Part shown: one piece after another, positions 9,615-18,936 of the stretch
Numbering within the stretch: the first letter of the stretch is position 1
How the letters are laid out: every line of letters begins with the position of its first letter
Source: Neisseriaceae bacterium
GTDB taxonomy: Bacteria > Pseudomonadota > Gammaproteobacteria > Burkholderiales > UBA11063
DNA: 64,000 nucleotides
NCBI GenBank assembly: GCA_947446595.1
Contig: CANFGS010000009.1
Coordinates: 1-64,000 of the forward strand
Direction of reading: 5' to 3'
Made by a program: the position numbers and the translations under genes
Notes under the pieces: generated by a model
Database searches by the model: none
Seen by the model: only the letters and a program-made list of their open reading frames with translations
Told to the model about the DNA's origin: nothing

Positions 9615-10457
9615 ATGCAAGTAGCACAAGTAGATTTTAAATCGCATACAGCGAGTAAAGATTTCGCTGATTCGCTTATTAATACAGGATTTGCGGTAAT
9701 TAAAAACCACCCTATTGATTACAGTCTAGTCAAAGAGGTATTTAGTGAATGGGCCAGTTTTTTTGCATCTGACTATAAGATGAATTATCTGTATAACAAT
9801 GATACTCAAGACGGTTTATTTCCAATAAGTGTTTCAGAAACCGCAGTTGGTTATGATATCAAAGATATTAAAGAGTTTTATCATTATTACCCTTGGGGAC
9901 AATACCCAAAAGAGCTAACTGACAAAACCAAAGAATTGCAATTACAAATGACTAATGTTGCAGCAACATTACTAAAATGGGCAGAAGACAACCTACCTTC
10001 TAGTATTCGTGATAAATTAACTGAACCATTATCAAGCATGATAAAAGATTCCGAACAGATTTTAATGCGTATCCTTCATTATCCTCCCTTAAAAGGCGAT
10101 GAAGCTCATGGTGCTATACGAGCTAATGCACATACTGACATTAATCTTCTGACAGTTTTAGTGGCAGCTTCCGAATCAGGGCTTGAAGTTCAAAACAAAA
10201 ATGGTAACTGGATCGAAGTTCCAGTAGATCCAGGGATGCTATCAATTAATATTAGTGATATGTTACAAGAAGCAACTGATGGATTTTATAAATCAACTGT
10301 TCACCGAGTGGTAAATCCAACTGATGAAAATCGTTTAAAATCAAGATACTCAATTCCACTATTTTTACATGCAAGACCAGATGTGGTTTTATCATCACGC
10401 TATACTGCTGGATCATTTCTACAAGAACGTTTAAAACAAATAGGAACTAAGAAATAA
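9615..10457 (+). CDS. 2-oxoglutarate/Fe(II) oxygenase, isopenicillin N synthase-like
   Basis: 280-aa non-heme iron oxygenase. The facial triad can be placed at His173-x-Asp175 (NAHTDINLLTVL) and His230 (STVHRVVNP), and the 2-oxoglutarate-binding RxS at Arg244-Ser246 (SRYSIPLF). This is the layout of the isopenicillin-N-synthase/flavanone-dioxygenase superfamily. The substrate is unknown; neighbours mnmA and DUF3460 do not suggest a pathway. Starts 11 nt after mnmA with GGGGA upstream. Confidence 0.82.
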   Translation: MQVAQVDFKSHTASKDFADSLINTGFAVIKNHPIDYSLVKEVFSEWASFFASDYKMNYLYNNDTQDGLFPISVSETAVGYDIKDIKEFYHYYPWGQYPKELTDKTKELQLQMTNVAATLLKWAEDNLPSSIRDKLTEPLSSMIKDSEQILMRILHYPPLKGDEAHGAIRANAHTDINLLTVLVAASESGLEVQNKNGNWIEVPVDPGMLSINISDMLQEATDGFYKSTVHRVVNPTDENRLKSRYSIPLFLHARPDVVLSSRYTAGSFLQERLKQIGTKK

Positions 10458-10475
10458 TTTTTTAAGGAAATATAA

Positions 10476-10688
10476 ATGGCATTAGATAGAAAATTTGTTT
10501 CAGAAGTTGATACATTTATTAACAACCTGTTACAAAAAAAGCCTCAAATTAAAGATACTCAAAAACAACTAAGAAGCACTTGGTGGGATAAAGATTTCAT
10601 TGATAACGAAGAGCAACAAACTTATAAAGATAGCCAAGCCCCAAAACACGGCTATGCTTATTTTGATTACTCAAGTGACGCTAAATAA
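10476..10688 (+). CDS. DUF3460-like small protein
   Basis: 70-aa soluble protein with SEVDTFINNLLQKKP..., TWWDKDF and EEQQTYKDSQAPKHGYAYF. This resembles DUF3460, a small family of unknown function that I know from betaproteobacteria (pattern: SE.T.FI...L..KP, .WWDKP, .RF.EA..P...Y.Y). It abuts the next gene exactly (TAA followed at once by ATG). It is useful mainly as a taxonomic hint. Confidence 0.7.
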   Translation: MALDRKFVSEVDTFINNLLQKKPQIKDTQKQLRSTWWDKDFIDNEEQQTYKDSQAPKHGYAYFDYSSDAK

Positions 10689-11342
10689 ATGCCAAAAACA
10701 GTACTTAATGAAGAGTTGTATCAATACGCTATTAATTTTGGAGTACGAGAACACCCGGTACTTACCAAACTAAGAGATGAGACAGCAAAGCTTTCAAATC
10801 GGCAGATGCAGATATCAGTAGATCAAGGTCAGCTTATGGGGCTATTTGCTAAGATGATAGGAGCTAAACGCTATCTTGAACTTGGGGTATTTACTGGCTA
10901 TAGCTCTCTAACTATGGCTCTAGCTATGGGAACTGATAGCCACGTGACTGGACTTGAACTAAGTAATGAGTACCTAAAAATAGCTCGAGAATTTTGGATT
11001 GAAGCTAATGTTGAACAACAAATTAGAGTAATAGAGGGACCTGCAACTTCATCATGTGCTAAACTTATTGCCGACAAGGAACAATTTGACATTGCTTTTA
11101 TTGATGCCAATAAAACTGATTATCCTACATATTATGAATACTGTTATCAGTTAGTAAGAGTTGGTGGTTTGATTTTGATAGATAATGTTTTATTTAAAGG
11201 CGCTGTATTAGAAGAAAAAGCTTCAAATTCAGCATTAGCAATAAAAAAACTAAATGAAATAATAAAGAATGATCCGCGAGTAGATATTTGCATGTTACCA
11301 ATTGCGGATGGACTAACCATGGCTTATAAAAAAGGGGCTTAA
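10689..11342 (+). CDS. SAM-dependent O-methyltransferase, CCoAOMT family
   Basis: 217-aa class I methyltransferase of the O-methyltransferase family 3 (catechol/caffeoyl-CoA type). The SAM-binding motif is YLELGVFTGYSSLTMA (about residues 59-74); the metal-binding stretch is FIDANKTDYPTYYE and the later VLIDN-like motif is LILIDNVLFKGAV. The natural acceptor is unknown; these enzymes usually methylate vicinal hydroxyls with Mg2+. Its stop is followed directly by the tolR ATG, in the position normally occupied by tolQ. Confidence 0.85.
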   Translation: MPKTVLNEELYQYAINFGVREHPVLTKLRDETAKLSNRQMQISVDQGQLMGLFAKMIGAKRYLELGVFTGYSSLTMALAMGTDSHVTGLELSNEYLKIAREFWIEANVEQQIRVIEGPATSSCAKLIADKEQFDIAFIDANKTDYPTYYEYCYQLVRVGGLILIDNVLFKGAVLEEKASNSALAIKKLNEIIKNDPRVDICMLPIADGLTMAYKKGA

Positions 11343-11753
11343 ATGAGACGTAGGGCTAAAACCAATGGCTTAATTAATCAAATGAATGTAGTGCCATATA
11401 TTGATGTGATGCTAGTATTACTAATTATTTTTATGGTAACAGCACCAATGTTTGTACCTGGAGTAATTAACCTACCTAGCGTTGGTAAAGCAGCTCAGGT
11501 AACACAGCAACCAGTAGAAATTAATATCAGTAAAGATGGAAGTTTTTCCATAACCCATGATAATACAACTACTCCTGTTGCTAATATTGATAGTTTAATT
11601 AGTCAAGTTCATGGTTTAGCTACTGGTGATACGCCAGTTGTAATTTCAGCTGATAAAGAAGTTCAATATAATAACGTCATTGTTGTAGTTGATAAACTAT
11701 ATGCTTCAGGTGTAAAAAAAGTAGCACTTGTAGTGAAAGAGCGTAATAGCTAA
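11343..11753 (+). CDS. tolR: TolR/ExbD biopolymer transport protein
   Basis: 136-aa inner-membrane protein of the Tol-Pal complex, which uses proton motive force to constrict the outer membrane at division. It has a short basic N-terminus and one TM segment with the essential aspartate (Asp21 in VVPYIDVMLVLLIIFMV), then a periplasmic domain. ExbD is the alternative, but tolA and tolB follow directly, which supports TolR. Its motor partner TolQ is not adjacent. Confidence 0.9.
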   Translation: MRRRAKTNGLINQMNVVPYIDVMLVLLIIFMVTAPMFVPGVINLPSVGKAAQVTQQPVEINISKDGSFSITHDNTTTPVANIDSLISQVHGLATGDTPVVISADKEVQYNNVIVVVDKLYASGVKKVALVVKERNS

Positions 11754-11770
11754 TAGGTTATAAAGACGTA

Positions 11771-12475
11771 ATGGATAAAAAAAATAATCGTGGTTTAGTA
11801 ATTTCGCTATTATTCCACGTACTATTAATAGCTATGATGCTAAACTTGAAAAACACTAATATACTAGTACCATCTCGTTCTGATGGTATGGAGGTTGAAT
11901 TGGTATCAGCGCAACCAGAGGTACAACAACGTGTAGTTCCAGCAAAACCAACAACTGATGCTATACAAAACAATAATGCTGCGGATGTAAAACTAAAACA
12001 GCCAGACACGCAACCTGTACCTACATTAGCACCTAAAGTTCAAACTCCGCCTAAGGTTTTACCAATCCCAAAGCCAACTAAGAAGCCAGTAACAAATGCA
12101 GATGTTACTGATTTATTAAATGATATTGCACCATCAAAAGGTAATAGCAAAGGCCGGGCAGCTGGTGGTTCAAATTTAGGTACATCTGATACCAATAATA
12201 TGACTGCTAATTATGCTGATTTGGTAATTGCAAGGGTTAGACCATTCGTTGCTATACCTGATAATCTTGACCATAATGCTAAGGTAGTTATAGAAGTAAT
12301 ATTACTACCAAATATGCAGATATATAAGGTACAAATCATTAGATCTAGTGGTAATAGTGCATATGATGATGCAGTAACTCAAGCAATTAATCGTGCAGGA
12401 ACGTTTCCACCAATACCTGATGGAGCTGACTTTAACGATTTTCGTAAACTAAAATTAACTTTTAAACCTCAATAA
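11771..12475 (+). CDS. tolA: TolA-like protein with TonB C-terminal domain
   Basis: 234-aa bridge between the inner membrane TolQR motor and outer-membrane Pal/TolB. One N-terminal TM helix (GLVISLLFHVLLIAMMLNL) with the Ser-His motif used by TolA/TonB is followed by a Pro/Gln-rich periplasmic linker (about 50-110). The C-terminal TonB/TolA domain (ANYADLVIARVRPFV... to the end) is complete. The linker is much shorter than the long Ala/Lys helix of E. coli TolA. Position between tolR and tolB fixes the assignment. Confidence 0.87.
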   Translation: MDKKNNRGLVISLLFHVLLIAMMLNLKNTNILVPSRSDGMEVELVSAQPEVQQRVVPAKPTTDAIQNNNAADVKLKQPDTQPVPTLAPKVQTPPKVLPIPKPTKKPVTNADVTDLLNDIAPSKGNSKGRAAGGSNLGTSDTNNMTANYADLVIARVRPFVAIPDNLDHNAKVVIEVILLPNMQIYKVQIIRSSGNSAYDDAVTQAINRAGTFPPIPDGADFNDFRKLKLTFKPQ

Positions 12476-12490
12476 CAGAAAGAAGCACAC

Positions 12491-13729
12491 ATGAAAATTA
12501 AAACACTAGGATTTATCGGATTATTTATAATATCCTTTCACATTAACGCTGATCAAAATATCGAGATTGTTGGCGGTAGTGGGATGGGATTACCATCAAT
12601 TGCAGTAGTAAACTTTGAAAGTGATATATCTAGCGACAATAATATGACTGATATTATTGCTAGTGATTTAACTATAACTGGTGAATTTAAAGTAAAAAAA
12701 TATAGTAGTTTAGATAATGTAGAAAGTTCTGTACAATATATTTTGACTGGAGCTATTACTAATGGGAATCAACTATCTTTTAGACTCACAAATAACATAG
12801 GAACTGAATCTGGAAATAAAAACTTAGCAAATCAAACATATAGCTTCAACCCAGATGGTAACATCAGAAAAGTTGCACATACTAGTAGCAATGCTATTTA
12901 CAAACAGCTAACTAATGTGCCGGGGATATTCACCTCCAAAATTGCATATATTTTACATTCAGGCAATAGCTACTCAATAGTTATTTCTGACTATGATGGC
13001 TATAATCAAAAAATATTATTAACCGCTAAATCGCCAATTATATCTCTTGCTTGGGATAATGCTGGACAGCAAATTTCTTATGCTACTTTAGAGCTTGGCA
13101 AACCTGTAGTATATGTACAGGATTTATATAAAACTAATCGCTACATAGTATCAAACTACAGCGGCTCTAACTCATCTCCTACTTTTACAAGTGATGCCTC
13201 ACAACTAGCTGTTACGCTAACTAAGGACTATGGATCACATGTGTACCTAGTAAACAATAAACCTTTCAAATCTAATAATCCAGCATCGAGCTTAATTCAC
13301 TTTGGTTCAATTGATACTGAAGCTTCAATTGGCAAAAATGGTAGTATTGTGTTTACTTCAAACCATGATGGCGGCCCACAGATTTTTATGACTGATTTAA
13401 AAGGTTCTACACCTGTTAGAATGACACTAAATTTAGGAAATTATAATACCACACCCCATTTGTCACACGATCTAAGCAAAATGATATTTATTAACCGTAA
13501 CTACGGAACTCTTAAAACTTACGTAATGAATTTAGCTACCAAAGCAGCATATCCAGTGAGTATGAATTCAAGTCTTGATATCGGGCCTAGCTTCGCACCC
13601 AATGATAAATTGATATTATTTTCAAGTAATAGCAGTATGTATATAGTGAATGTGAACGGAACTACACAAACTAAACTAAATAAAGTTAGTGGTGATATCA
13701 TTGATTCTAGTTGGTCAAATAGTTATTAA
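12491..13729 (+). CDS. tolB: Tol-Pal system protein TolB
   Basis: 412-aa periplasmic beta-propeller that binds Pal. It has a cleavable signal peptide (MKIKTLGFIGLFIISFHINA), an N-terminal alpha/beta domain (IAVVNFESDIS...), then WD-like strands with TolB repeats (KIAYILHSG.SYSIVISDYDGYNQK, FTSNHDGGPQIFMTDLKG, FAPNDKLILFSSNS). It is the last gene of the plus-strand run. Pal, normally next, is absent; a hairpin and a convergent gene follow. Confidence 0.9.
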   Translation: MKIKTLGFIGLFIISFHINADQNIEIVGGSGMGLPSIAVVNFESDISSDNNMTDIIASDLTITGEFKVKKYSSLDNVESSVQYILTGAITNGNQLSFRLTNNIGTESGNKNLANQTYSFNPDGNIRKVAHTSSNAIYKQLTNVPGIFTSKIAYILHSGNSYSIVISDYDGYNQKILLTAKSPIISLAWDNAGQQISYATLELGKPVVYVQDLYKTNRYIVSNYSGSNSSPTFTSDASQLAVTLTKDYGSHVYLVNNKPFKSNNPASSLIHFGSIDTEASIGKNGSIVFTSNHDGGPQIFMTDLKGSTPVRMTLNLGNYNTTPHLSHDLSKMIFINRNYGTLKTYVMNLATKAAYPVSMNSSLDIGPSFAPNDKLILFSSNSSMYIVNVNGTTQTKLNKVSGDIIDSSWSNSY

Positions 13730-13740
13730 TTCCTCAGGTC

Positions 13741-13783
13741 ATCCCAAACAAGAACACTTTGCTGTTCGTCTAGAGTTTGGGAT
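13741..13783. terminator. Repeat-like hairpin between convergent tolB and mscS
   Basis: ATCCCAAAC (13741-13749) and GTTTGGGAT (13775-13783) form a perfect 9-bp stem; an inner GAAC/GTTC pair adds to it. It resembles the REP-like family at 55-60 kb (GTCATCCCA...GGGATCC..CCCT) and probably stops transcription from both sides of this 65-nt gap. There is no long T-tract. Confidence 0.55.
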
Positions 13784-13794
13784 CCGCCCTAATT

Positions 13795-14991
13795 TTATGC
13801 AGTTGGATACTGAAGAATTTTTAGATTAAAACGTCCAAGAGCTGCAAAACAATGTTCAAAAATATCAGCTTGAATTGCTTCATAACCAGCAAATGAAGTA
13901 TCATTACTAAAGGCATAAATCTCAACTGGAAGGCCAGTTACGCCTGACTCTAAATGGCGTACTACTGTAACTAACTTATTATTAATACCAGGATGTTTTG
14001 TTAAGTAATCAACTAGATAAATGCGATATAGTGCTAGATTAATGATCTCCTCACCTGTGTGAGTATCTATATAGTCACGAAGCACTTGCACTTCACTTAG
14101 TTTTTTAAGTAACTCTGGATCACAAACGCCAATACTGTCTATATCTAAGTGTAAGGAACGCTTAATTCTCCGCCCGCCAACCTCAATTACACCTCGCCAA
14201 TTTCTAACTACTTCAGAGATCAAGGAATATGTTGGAATAGTTGCAATAGTATTATCCGAATTTTGCACCTTAACTGTAGTAATTGCAATATCAATCACTT
14301 CCCCATCAATACTATATTTATCAAGAATTATCCTATCCCCTATTCTTACTATATTAGATGCTGTAACTTGAATACTTGCTACAATTCCAAGCAATGAATC
14401 ACGAAATAATAATAAAAATATAGCAGATACCGCACCAAGACCTGTTAGAAGAGCAAGAGGCGAAGTATTAGCAAAATATGCAGCTATCAATATTCCCCAA
14501 ATCAACCATGCAATTACAATTGCAACTTTAAGATAACTATAGATTGGATATTGATTGGAAAAATGAAATTTCTTGATATAATATTGATTAAGAGACCAAA
14601 TCATATAACTAATAATAAACATTAAGCTAAGAAAAATATACAAAACTGCTAAAATGTGAGCAATTTGTTGTAAATATGCAAAATCAGCTCCACTTTGCTC
14701 TTTTATAAACTGGATCCCAACATAAAACACGCTAGCACTAATAAAATGCGATAATGCACCCATAGTTTTATTTTTAGCAATTACGTGCAGGTAAATTGAT
14801 TTAGTGTGTTTAAAAGATCTTTGAACAAGAGGCACTACTAATAGACGAGTGGCAATATAAACCCCAACTGCAATCGCAAACACAATCCCTATTAATACCA
14901 GATATGCAATAGCAACAACTCCATGAGCCTCTGTTACTCCCAAAATAGCTTGTATTTGTGTACATATATATTGATGTATTGCTGATAGCAT
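13795..14991 (-). CDS. MscS-family mechanosensitive channel (YbdG-like)
   Basis: 398-aa inner-membrane channel releasing solutes on hypo-osmotic shock. Several N-terminal TM helices are followed by the MscS pore and beta domain (LLTGLGAVSAIFLLLFRDSLLGIVASIQV...RIGDRIILDKYSIDGEVIDIAITTVKVQNSDNTIATIPTYSLI). The RDSL element and the extended C-terminal region resemble E. coli YbdG/MscM rather than small MscS. It starts one base after the uup stop, so it is co-transcribed with uup. Confidence 0.87.
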   Translation of the reverse strand: MLSAIHQYICTQIQAILGVTEAHGVVAIAYLVLIGIVFAIAVGVYIATRLLVVPLVQRSFKHTKSIYLHVIAKNKTMGALSHFISASVFYVGIQFIKEQSGADFAYLQQIAHILAVLYIFLSLMFIISYMIWSLNQYYIKKFHFSNQYPIYSYLKVAIVIAWLIWGILIAAYFANTSPLALLTGLGAVSAIFLLLFRDSLLGIVASIQVTASNIVRIGDRIILDKYSIDGEVIDIAITTVKVQNSDNTIATIPTYSLISEVVRNWRGVIEVGGRRIKRSLHLDIDSIGVCDPELLKKLSEVQVLRDYIDTHTGEEIINLALYRIYLVDYLTKHPGINNKLVTVVRHLESGVTGLPVEIYAFSNDTSFAGYEAIQADIFEHCFAALGRFNLKILQYPTA

Positions 14992-14992
14992 T

Positions 14993-16879
14993 TTAATTAC
15001 CCTCTAATTCTTCCCAACGTGCTAATTTAACTAGCAGTTCTTCATCTATTTGTGTTAAACGAGTTTGATATTGTATCGCTTTTTCTGGATCTGTTTTATA
15101 TAGATTAACATCAGCTAATCTTTGCTGTAACACACCTTGCTCTTCTTCAAGAAGCTCCAATATCTTTGGTAGCCCCTCTAATTCAGTTTTTTCTTTAAAT
15201 GATAATTTTGAGCGTGGTTTTTTAATTATTTGAGGCTCTTTAGCATTTGATACTGTTTTATTTGTATTTACTAATGGTACTATTCGAGATTTATAGTCAA
15301 GCCAATCTGAATACCCACCAGCTAATTCTAGAATCTCTCCACCACCCAAAAACACATATGACTGAGTAACAACATTGTCAAGAAAAGTTCTATCATGACT
15401 TACTAGAAAAACAGTACCCGTATAATTAATTAGTAAATCCTCAAGAAGCTCTAGAGTTTCAATATCAAGATCATTGGTTGGCTCATCTAGTACTAGTACA
15501 TTGGCTGGGCGCGAAAATAAGCGCGCTAAAAGAAGACGGTTACGTTCACCACCAGATAACGATTTAACCTGAGATCTAAAACGAGCAGGAGCAAATAAGA
15601 AATCTTCCAAATAAGTAGCCACATGAATTTTCCTGCCATTTACTTCAATAAAGTCCTGACCTTGACTAACCACTTCGGCAATGGTTGCCTCTTCATCCAG
15701 TTGCTCACGAAATTGATCAAAATAAACAATTTCAACTTTAGTCCCTAATTTAGTAGTACCATTATCTGGCTTTTGCTCTCCAAGAATTATCTTAAGTAAT
15801 GTTGATTTACCAATACCATTAGGACCAATTAAACCTATTTTATCACCGCGCATAACTGTTGTTGTAAAGTTTTTCACAATATCTCTATTGTCAAAGCTAA
15901 TATTTACTTTCTCTAATTCAGCTACTATCTTACCAGATAATGAACCACGATCCACCTGAAAGTTTACCTTACCAACTCTATCACGACGTGCAGCTCTATC
16001 AACTCTTAATTGTTCAAGGCGTCTAACTCTTCCCTCATTTCTGGTGCGTCTTGCTTCAATACCTTTTCTAATCCAAACCTCTTCTTGAGCTAGAAATTTA
16101 TCAAATTCATGATTTATTTTAGCTTCATCTGCTAATTGCAATGCTTTATACTCTTGATATTTAGCAAAGCTTCCCGGATATACATTAAGCCGCCCACGAT
16201 CTAATTCCACAATTTTGTTAACTGTCTTATCAAGAAAGGTTCTATCATGAGTAATTAATACTACGGTACCATTAAAATCATTGACTACTTTTTCAAGCCA
16301 TAAAGTCGCTGTTATATCCAAATGATTGGTTGGTTCATCAAGTAGCAAGACATCAGGCTCTGCAACCAAAGCCCTTGCTATTGCAACTTTTTTCTTAACC
16401 CCACCAGACAACTCACCAACACTTTGATGTCCATCTAGCCCCAGATCAGTTAATACTTTATCAATAAGATTTTTGGATGCAAAAGCATTTGCATGTTCTA
16501 GTTTTTCTTGTAGATCATTTAGAGAATCCAATAGGTCATCTGTATAATCAGTTGCCATTTTATCAAGTATTTCATAATAATCACTTAATAATTGGCGGAC
16601 TTCACCAAGGCCTGAGAATACTTCATTAAAAATAGTATGTTTTGGGTCCAATATAGGTTCTTGAGGTACATAAACAACTTTGGTACCTTCAGTATAATAA
16701 ATTTGTCCATCGTCAAGTTTGATAGTATTTGCTACTGCCTTTAAAAGCGATGACTTACCGGCACCATTTCTACCGATTAGACCAATCTTGTCACCCTTTT
16801 CAATTCCGAAACTAACCTTATCAAGCAGTGTATAGTGCCCAAAAGCAAGACTTGCCTTATCAATTGTAATTATTGCCAT
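14993..16879 (-). CDS. uup: ABC-F ATPase Uup
   Basis: 628-aa soluble ABC-F protein with no membrane domain. Two ATPase domains have Walker A GRNGAGKSSLL (about 37-47) and GPNGIGKSTLL (about 351-361), and signatures LSGGVKKKVAIARAL and LSGGERNRLLLARL. The ARR-rich linker and the C-terminal coiled coil (KTELEGLPKILELLEEEQGVLQQRLAD...) mark Uup rather than EttA or YheS. Uup acts on ribosomes and is linked to transposon excision frequency and to replication/repair intermediates. Confidence 0.92.
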   Translation of the reverse strand: MAIITIDKASLAFGHYTLLDKVSFGIEKGDKIGLIGRNGAGKSSLLKAVANTIKLDDGQIYYTEGTKVVYVPQEPILDPKHTIFNEVFSGLGEVRQLLSDYYEILDKMATDYTDDLLDSLNDLQEKLEHANAFASKNLIDKVLTDLGLDGHQSVGELSGGVKKKVAIARALVAEPDVLLLDEPTNHLDITATLWLEKVVNDFNGTVVLITHDRTFLDKTVNKIVELDRGRLNVYPGSFAKYQEYKALQLADEAKINHEFDKFLAQEEVWIRKGIEARRTRNEGRVRRLEQLRVDRAARRDRVGKVNFQVDRGSLSGKIVAELEKVNISFDNRDIVKNFTTTVMRGDKIGLIGPNGIGKSTLLKIILGEQKPDNGTTKLGTKVEIVYFDQFREQLDEEATIAEVVSQGQDFIEVNGRKIHVATYLEDFLFAPARFRSQVKSLSGGERNRLLLARLFSRPANVLVLDEPTNDLDIETLELLEDLLINYTGTVFLVSHDRTFLDNVVTQSYVFLGGGEILELAGGYSDWLDYKSRIVPLVNTNKTVSNAKEPQIIKKPRSKLSFKEKTELEGLPKILELLEEEQGVLQQRLADVNLYKTDPEKAIQYQTRLTQIDEELLVKLARWEELEGN

Positions 16880-16936
16880 TATTCTCTTTCATGAATTCAT
16901 TTTTATTTATAATTTTAGCTAAATAATTTCTTAACT

Positions 16937-17329
16937 CTACAAAGAGTATATCTCTAAAGGTAGACCATCTGGATCGGCAAAGAATGTGAATTTTTTGCCG
17001 GTATATTCATCAACTCGAATCAATTCAACAAATATATTAAATGTTTGCAAATGTTTAACCGTAATATCTATATCATTTACAGCAAATGCCAAATGGCGTA
17101 ACCCACAAGCCTCTCCTAAGCTTCCTGAGACTCTCTTTGGTGGGTTTGGAAAAGAAAATAACTCTATTTGGATATTGCACCCAACTGCCAAATCAAGCTT
17201 ATAGGATAGGCGATGCTCACGATAAGCTTCATGAATAACTTTAAACCCAAGTATTTCAGTATAAAAATGCTTTGATTTTTGATAATCTGAGCAAATTATA
17301 GCAATATGATGTACTGAATTAAATAACAT
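16937..17329 (-). CDS. yaeR: VOC-family protein, YaeR-like
   Basis: 130-aa vicinal-oxygen-chelate (glyoxalase-fold) protein. VHHIAIICSDYQKSKHFYTEILGF, IELFSFPNPPKRVS, EACGLRHLAFAVNDID and RVDEYTGKKFTFFADPDGLPLEIY track E. coli YaeR along nearly the whole length. VOC metal ligands (His in VHHIA, His in LRHLAF, Glu in PLEIY) are kept. The substrate of YaeR is not established; glyoxalase-like lyase activity is only possible. Confidence 0.83.
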   Translation of the reverse strand: MLFNSVHHIAIICSDYQKSKHFYTEILGFKVIHEAYREHRLSYKLDLAVGCNIQIELFSFPNPPKRVSGSLGEACGLRHLAFAVNDIDITVKHLQTFNIFVELIRVDEYTGKKFTFFADPDGLPLEIYSL

Positions 17330-17348
17330 ATGATAACCTTAGTCTAAA

Positions 17349-18299
17349 CTATTTTACAAAAACCTGTTGATATTGAAATAAAATATTTTCCAGCTGTAAC
17401 TTATGATTAAGAGGATGACTTGCCCACTCTAATAAAAAATTTAATTTATCCTGCAAATAGAAGGTTTTACTAGTGTTTTCTTTTGGTGCTAAGTCAATAA
17501 AAGCATCTTCATAAGCCGTAAAATATTTAAGTACTCCAGTTAGTTTATAACTAATTAAATCACTAAGCCATTTTATAATAAACTCAAATATTATGGCATT
17601 ATTTTTATTCTCAATACTATTAGTAAAATCATAGATTTTATCTACACTCGGTTTTGATAATACTTTGATCAATAAATCAAACTGTTCTTCAGTAATTTCA
17701 ACATTAAATAATGGGCAGTTATTATTATAGGTAAGCCAAAACTCTGAATTTGCAATATTTTTATCTGCCAAATATGCTTTTGCTACGCTTATATCAGGAA
17801 CTGATAATTTATATTTTTGACATCTGCTTACAATAGTTGGTAAAAGCTTCCCAACATTATCACTAAGAAGTATGAAGACCGCATAACTAGGTGGCTCTTC
17901 AAGAATTTTGAGTAATGCATTACTACTATTAATGTTTAATAAGTTTGCATCTTCTACCAAAACCACTTTATGATGCCCTAAGTGGGTTGAAACGGCCAAA
18001 AATTCGGTTGTGGCACGAACACTAGAAATAGTAATTGCTTTCTCATCTTCTTCTACACTCAAACAATAATAATCTGGATGTGAATTAAGACTATATAAAG
18101 AACAAGAATTGCATAGCCCACAATAGTTACCATTTAGGTCAGGATTTTCGCACAATAAGCTTTGAATAAACGTATTTGCAAGATTAATACCGCCAAGACC
18201 TTTTGCACCATCAATTAATAACGCTTGAGGCAGCCTTCCTTTTAACTTAAGGAGATAACGATAATCATCTATCTGCCAAGGATATCTTTTATCAATCAT
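17349..18299 (-). CDS. holB: DNA polymerase III delta' subunit
   Basis: 316-aa clamp-loader AAA+ subunit. It has the Zn-binding cluster (CENPDLNGNYCGLCNSC) and the conserved SSNALLKILEEPP and SRCQKYKLSVP motifs. The nucleotide-binding P-loop is degenerate (DGAKGLGGINLA), as in other delta' subunits that do not hydrolyse ATP. Its start overlaps tmk by 8 nt, the tmk-holB pairing common in proteobacteria. Confidence 0.9.
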   Translation of the reverse strand: MIDKRYPWQIDDYRYLLKLKGRLPQALLIDGAKGLGGINLANTFIQSLLCENPDLNGNYCGLCNSCSLYSLNSHPDYYCLSVEEDEKAITISSVRATTEFLAVSTHLGHHKVVLVEDANLLNINSSNALLKILEEPPSYAVFILLSDNVGKLLPTIVSRCQKYKLSVPDISVAKAYLADKNIANSEFWLTYNNNCPLFNVEITEEQFDLLIKVLSKPSVDKIYDFTNSIENKNNAIIFEFIIKWLSDLISYKLTGVLKYFTAYEDAFIDLAPKENTSKTFYLQDKLNFLLEWASHPLNHKLQLENILFQYQQVFVK

Positions 18300-18927
18300 T
18301 AGCTGTCCGTTTTTTTATCAATTGATCTAGGTATGACGCAAGTAGTATCCTAGTTTTTTCTTTTAGTTGATTTGTTGTAATAACCTTTACCCGATCAGGT
18401 TCATTTTTAGCAATCATTTGGTAGGCGTTTTGAACATTTGCAAAAAAACTTGAAGTTTCTTGTTCAATTCTATCTTTTTGTCTACTCTTGTTAAGGCGCG
18501 TAAAAGCCAAATCTAGAGGTAGATCAAATAAAAACGTTAGATCAGTCGTATAATTAGGCTCCAGTAGAGAAATTATTTTATCTAATTTTTCTCTTCCTAT
18601 ACCACGACCATAGGCTTGATAAGCAATTGATGCATCAATAAACCTATCAGCTATAACACATACCCCTTTAGCTAAATTTGGTTCAATCAATTCTGCTATT
18701 AATTGCTGACGGGATGCGAACATCAATAATAGCTCAGTAATCCTATGAATTTCTTGACCATTATGTAATAATAGATCGCGAATTTTTTCACCTAATACAG
18801 TACCTCCAGGCTCCCGTGTGGTTACAACTTCATAGCCTTTATCTTTTAGATATCTACTAATAAAATCTACGTGAGTAGATTTACCAGCACCGTCAATCCC
18901 CTCAACTGAAATAAAGAAACCTCGCAT
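18292..18927 (-). CDS. tmk: Thymidylate kinase
   Basis: Phosphorylates dTMP to dTDP. 211 aa with P-loop EGIDGAGKST (residues 8-17), TTREPGGT, and the DRFIDASIAYQAYGRG motif; lid region LNKSRQKDRIEQE. It lies between mltG (9 nt upstream) and holB (8-nt overlap), the conserved mltG-tmk-holB operon. Confidence 0.96.
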   Translation of the reverse strand: MRGFFISVEGIDGAGKSTHVDFISRYLKDKGYEVVTTREPGGTVLGEKIRDLLLHNGQEIHRITELLLMFASRQQLIAELIEPNLAKGVCVIADRFIDASIAYQAYGRGIGREKLDKIISLLEPNYTTDLTFLFDLPLDLAFTRLNKSRQKDRIEQETSSFFANVQNAYQMIAKNEPDRVKVITTNQLKEKTRILLASYLDQLIKKRTAND

Positions 18928-18936
18928 ATATCCATC

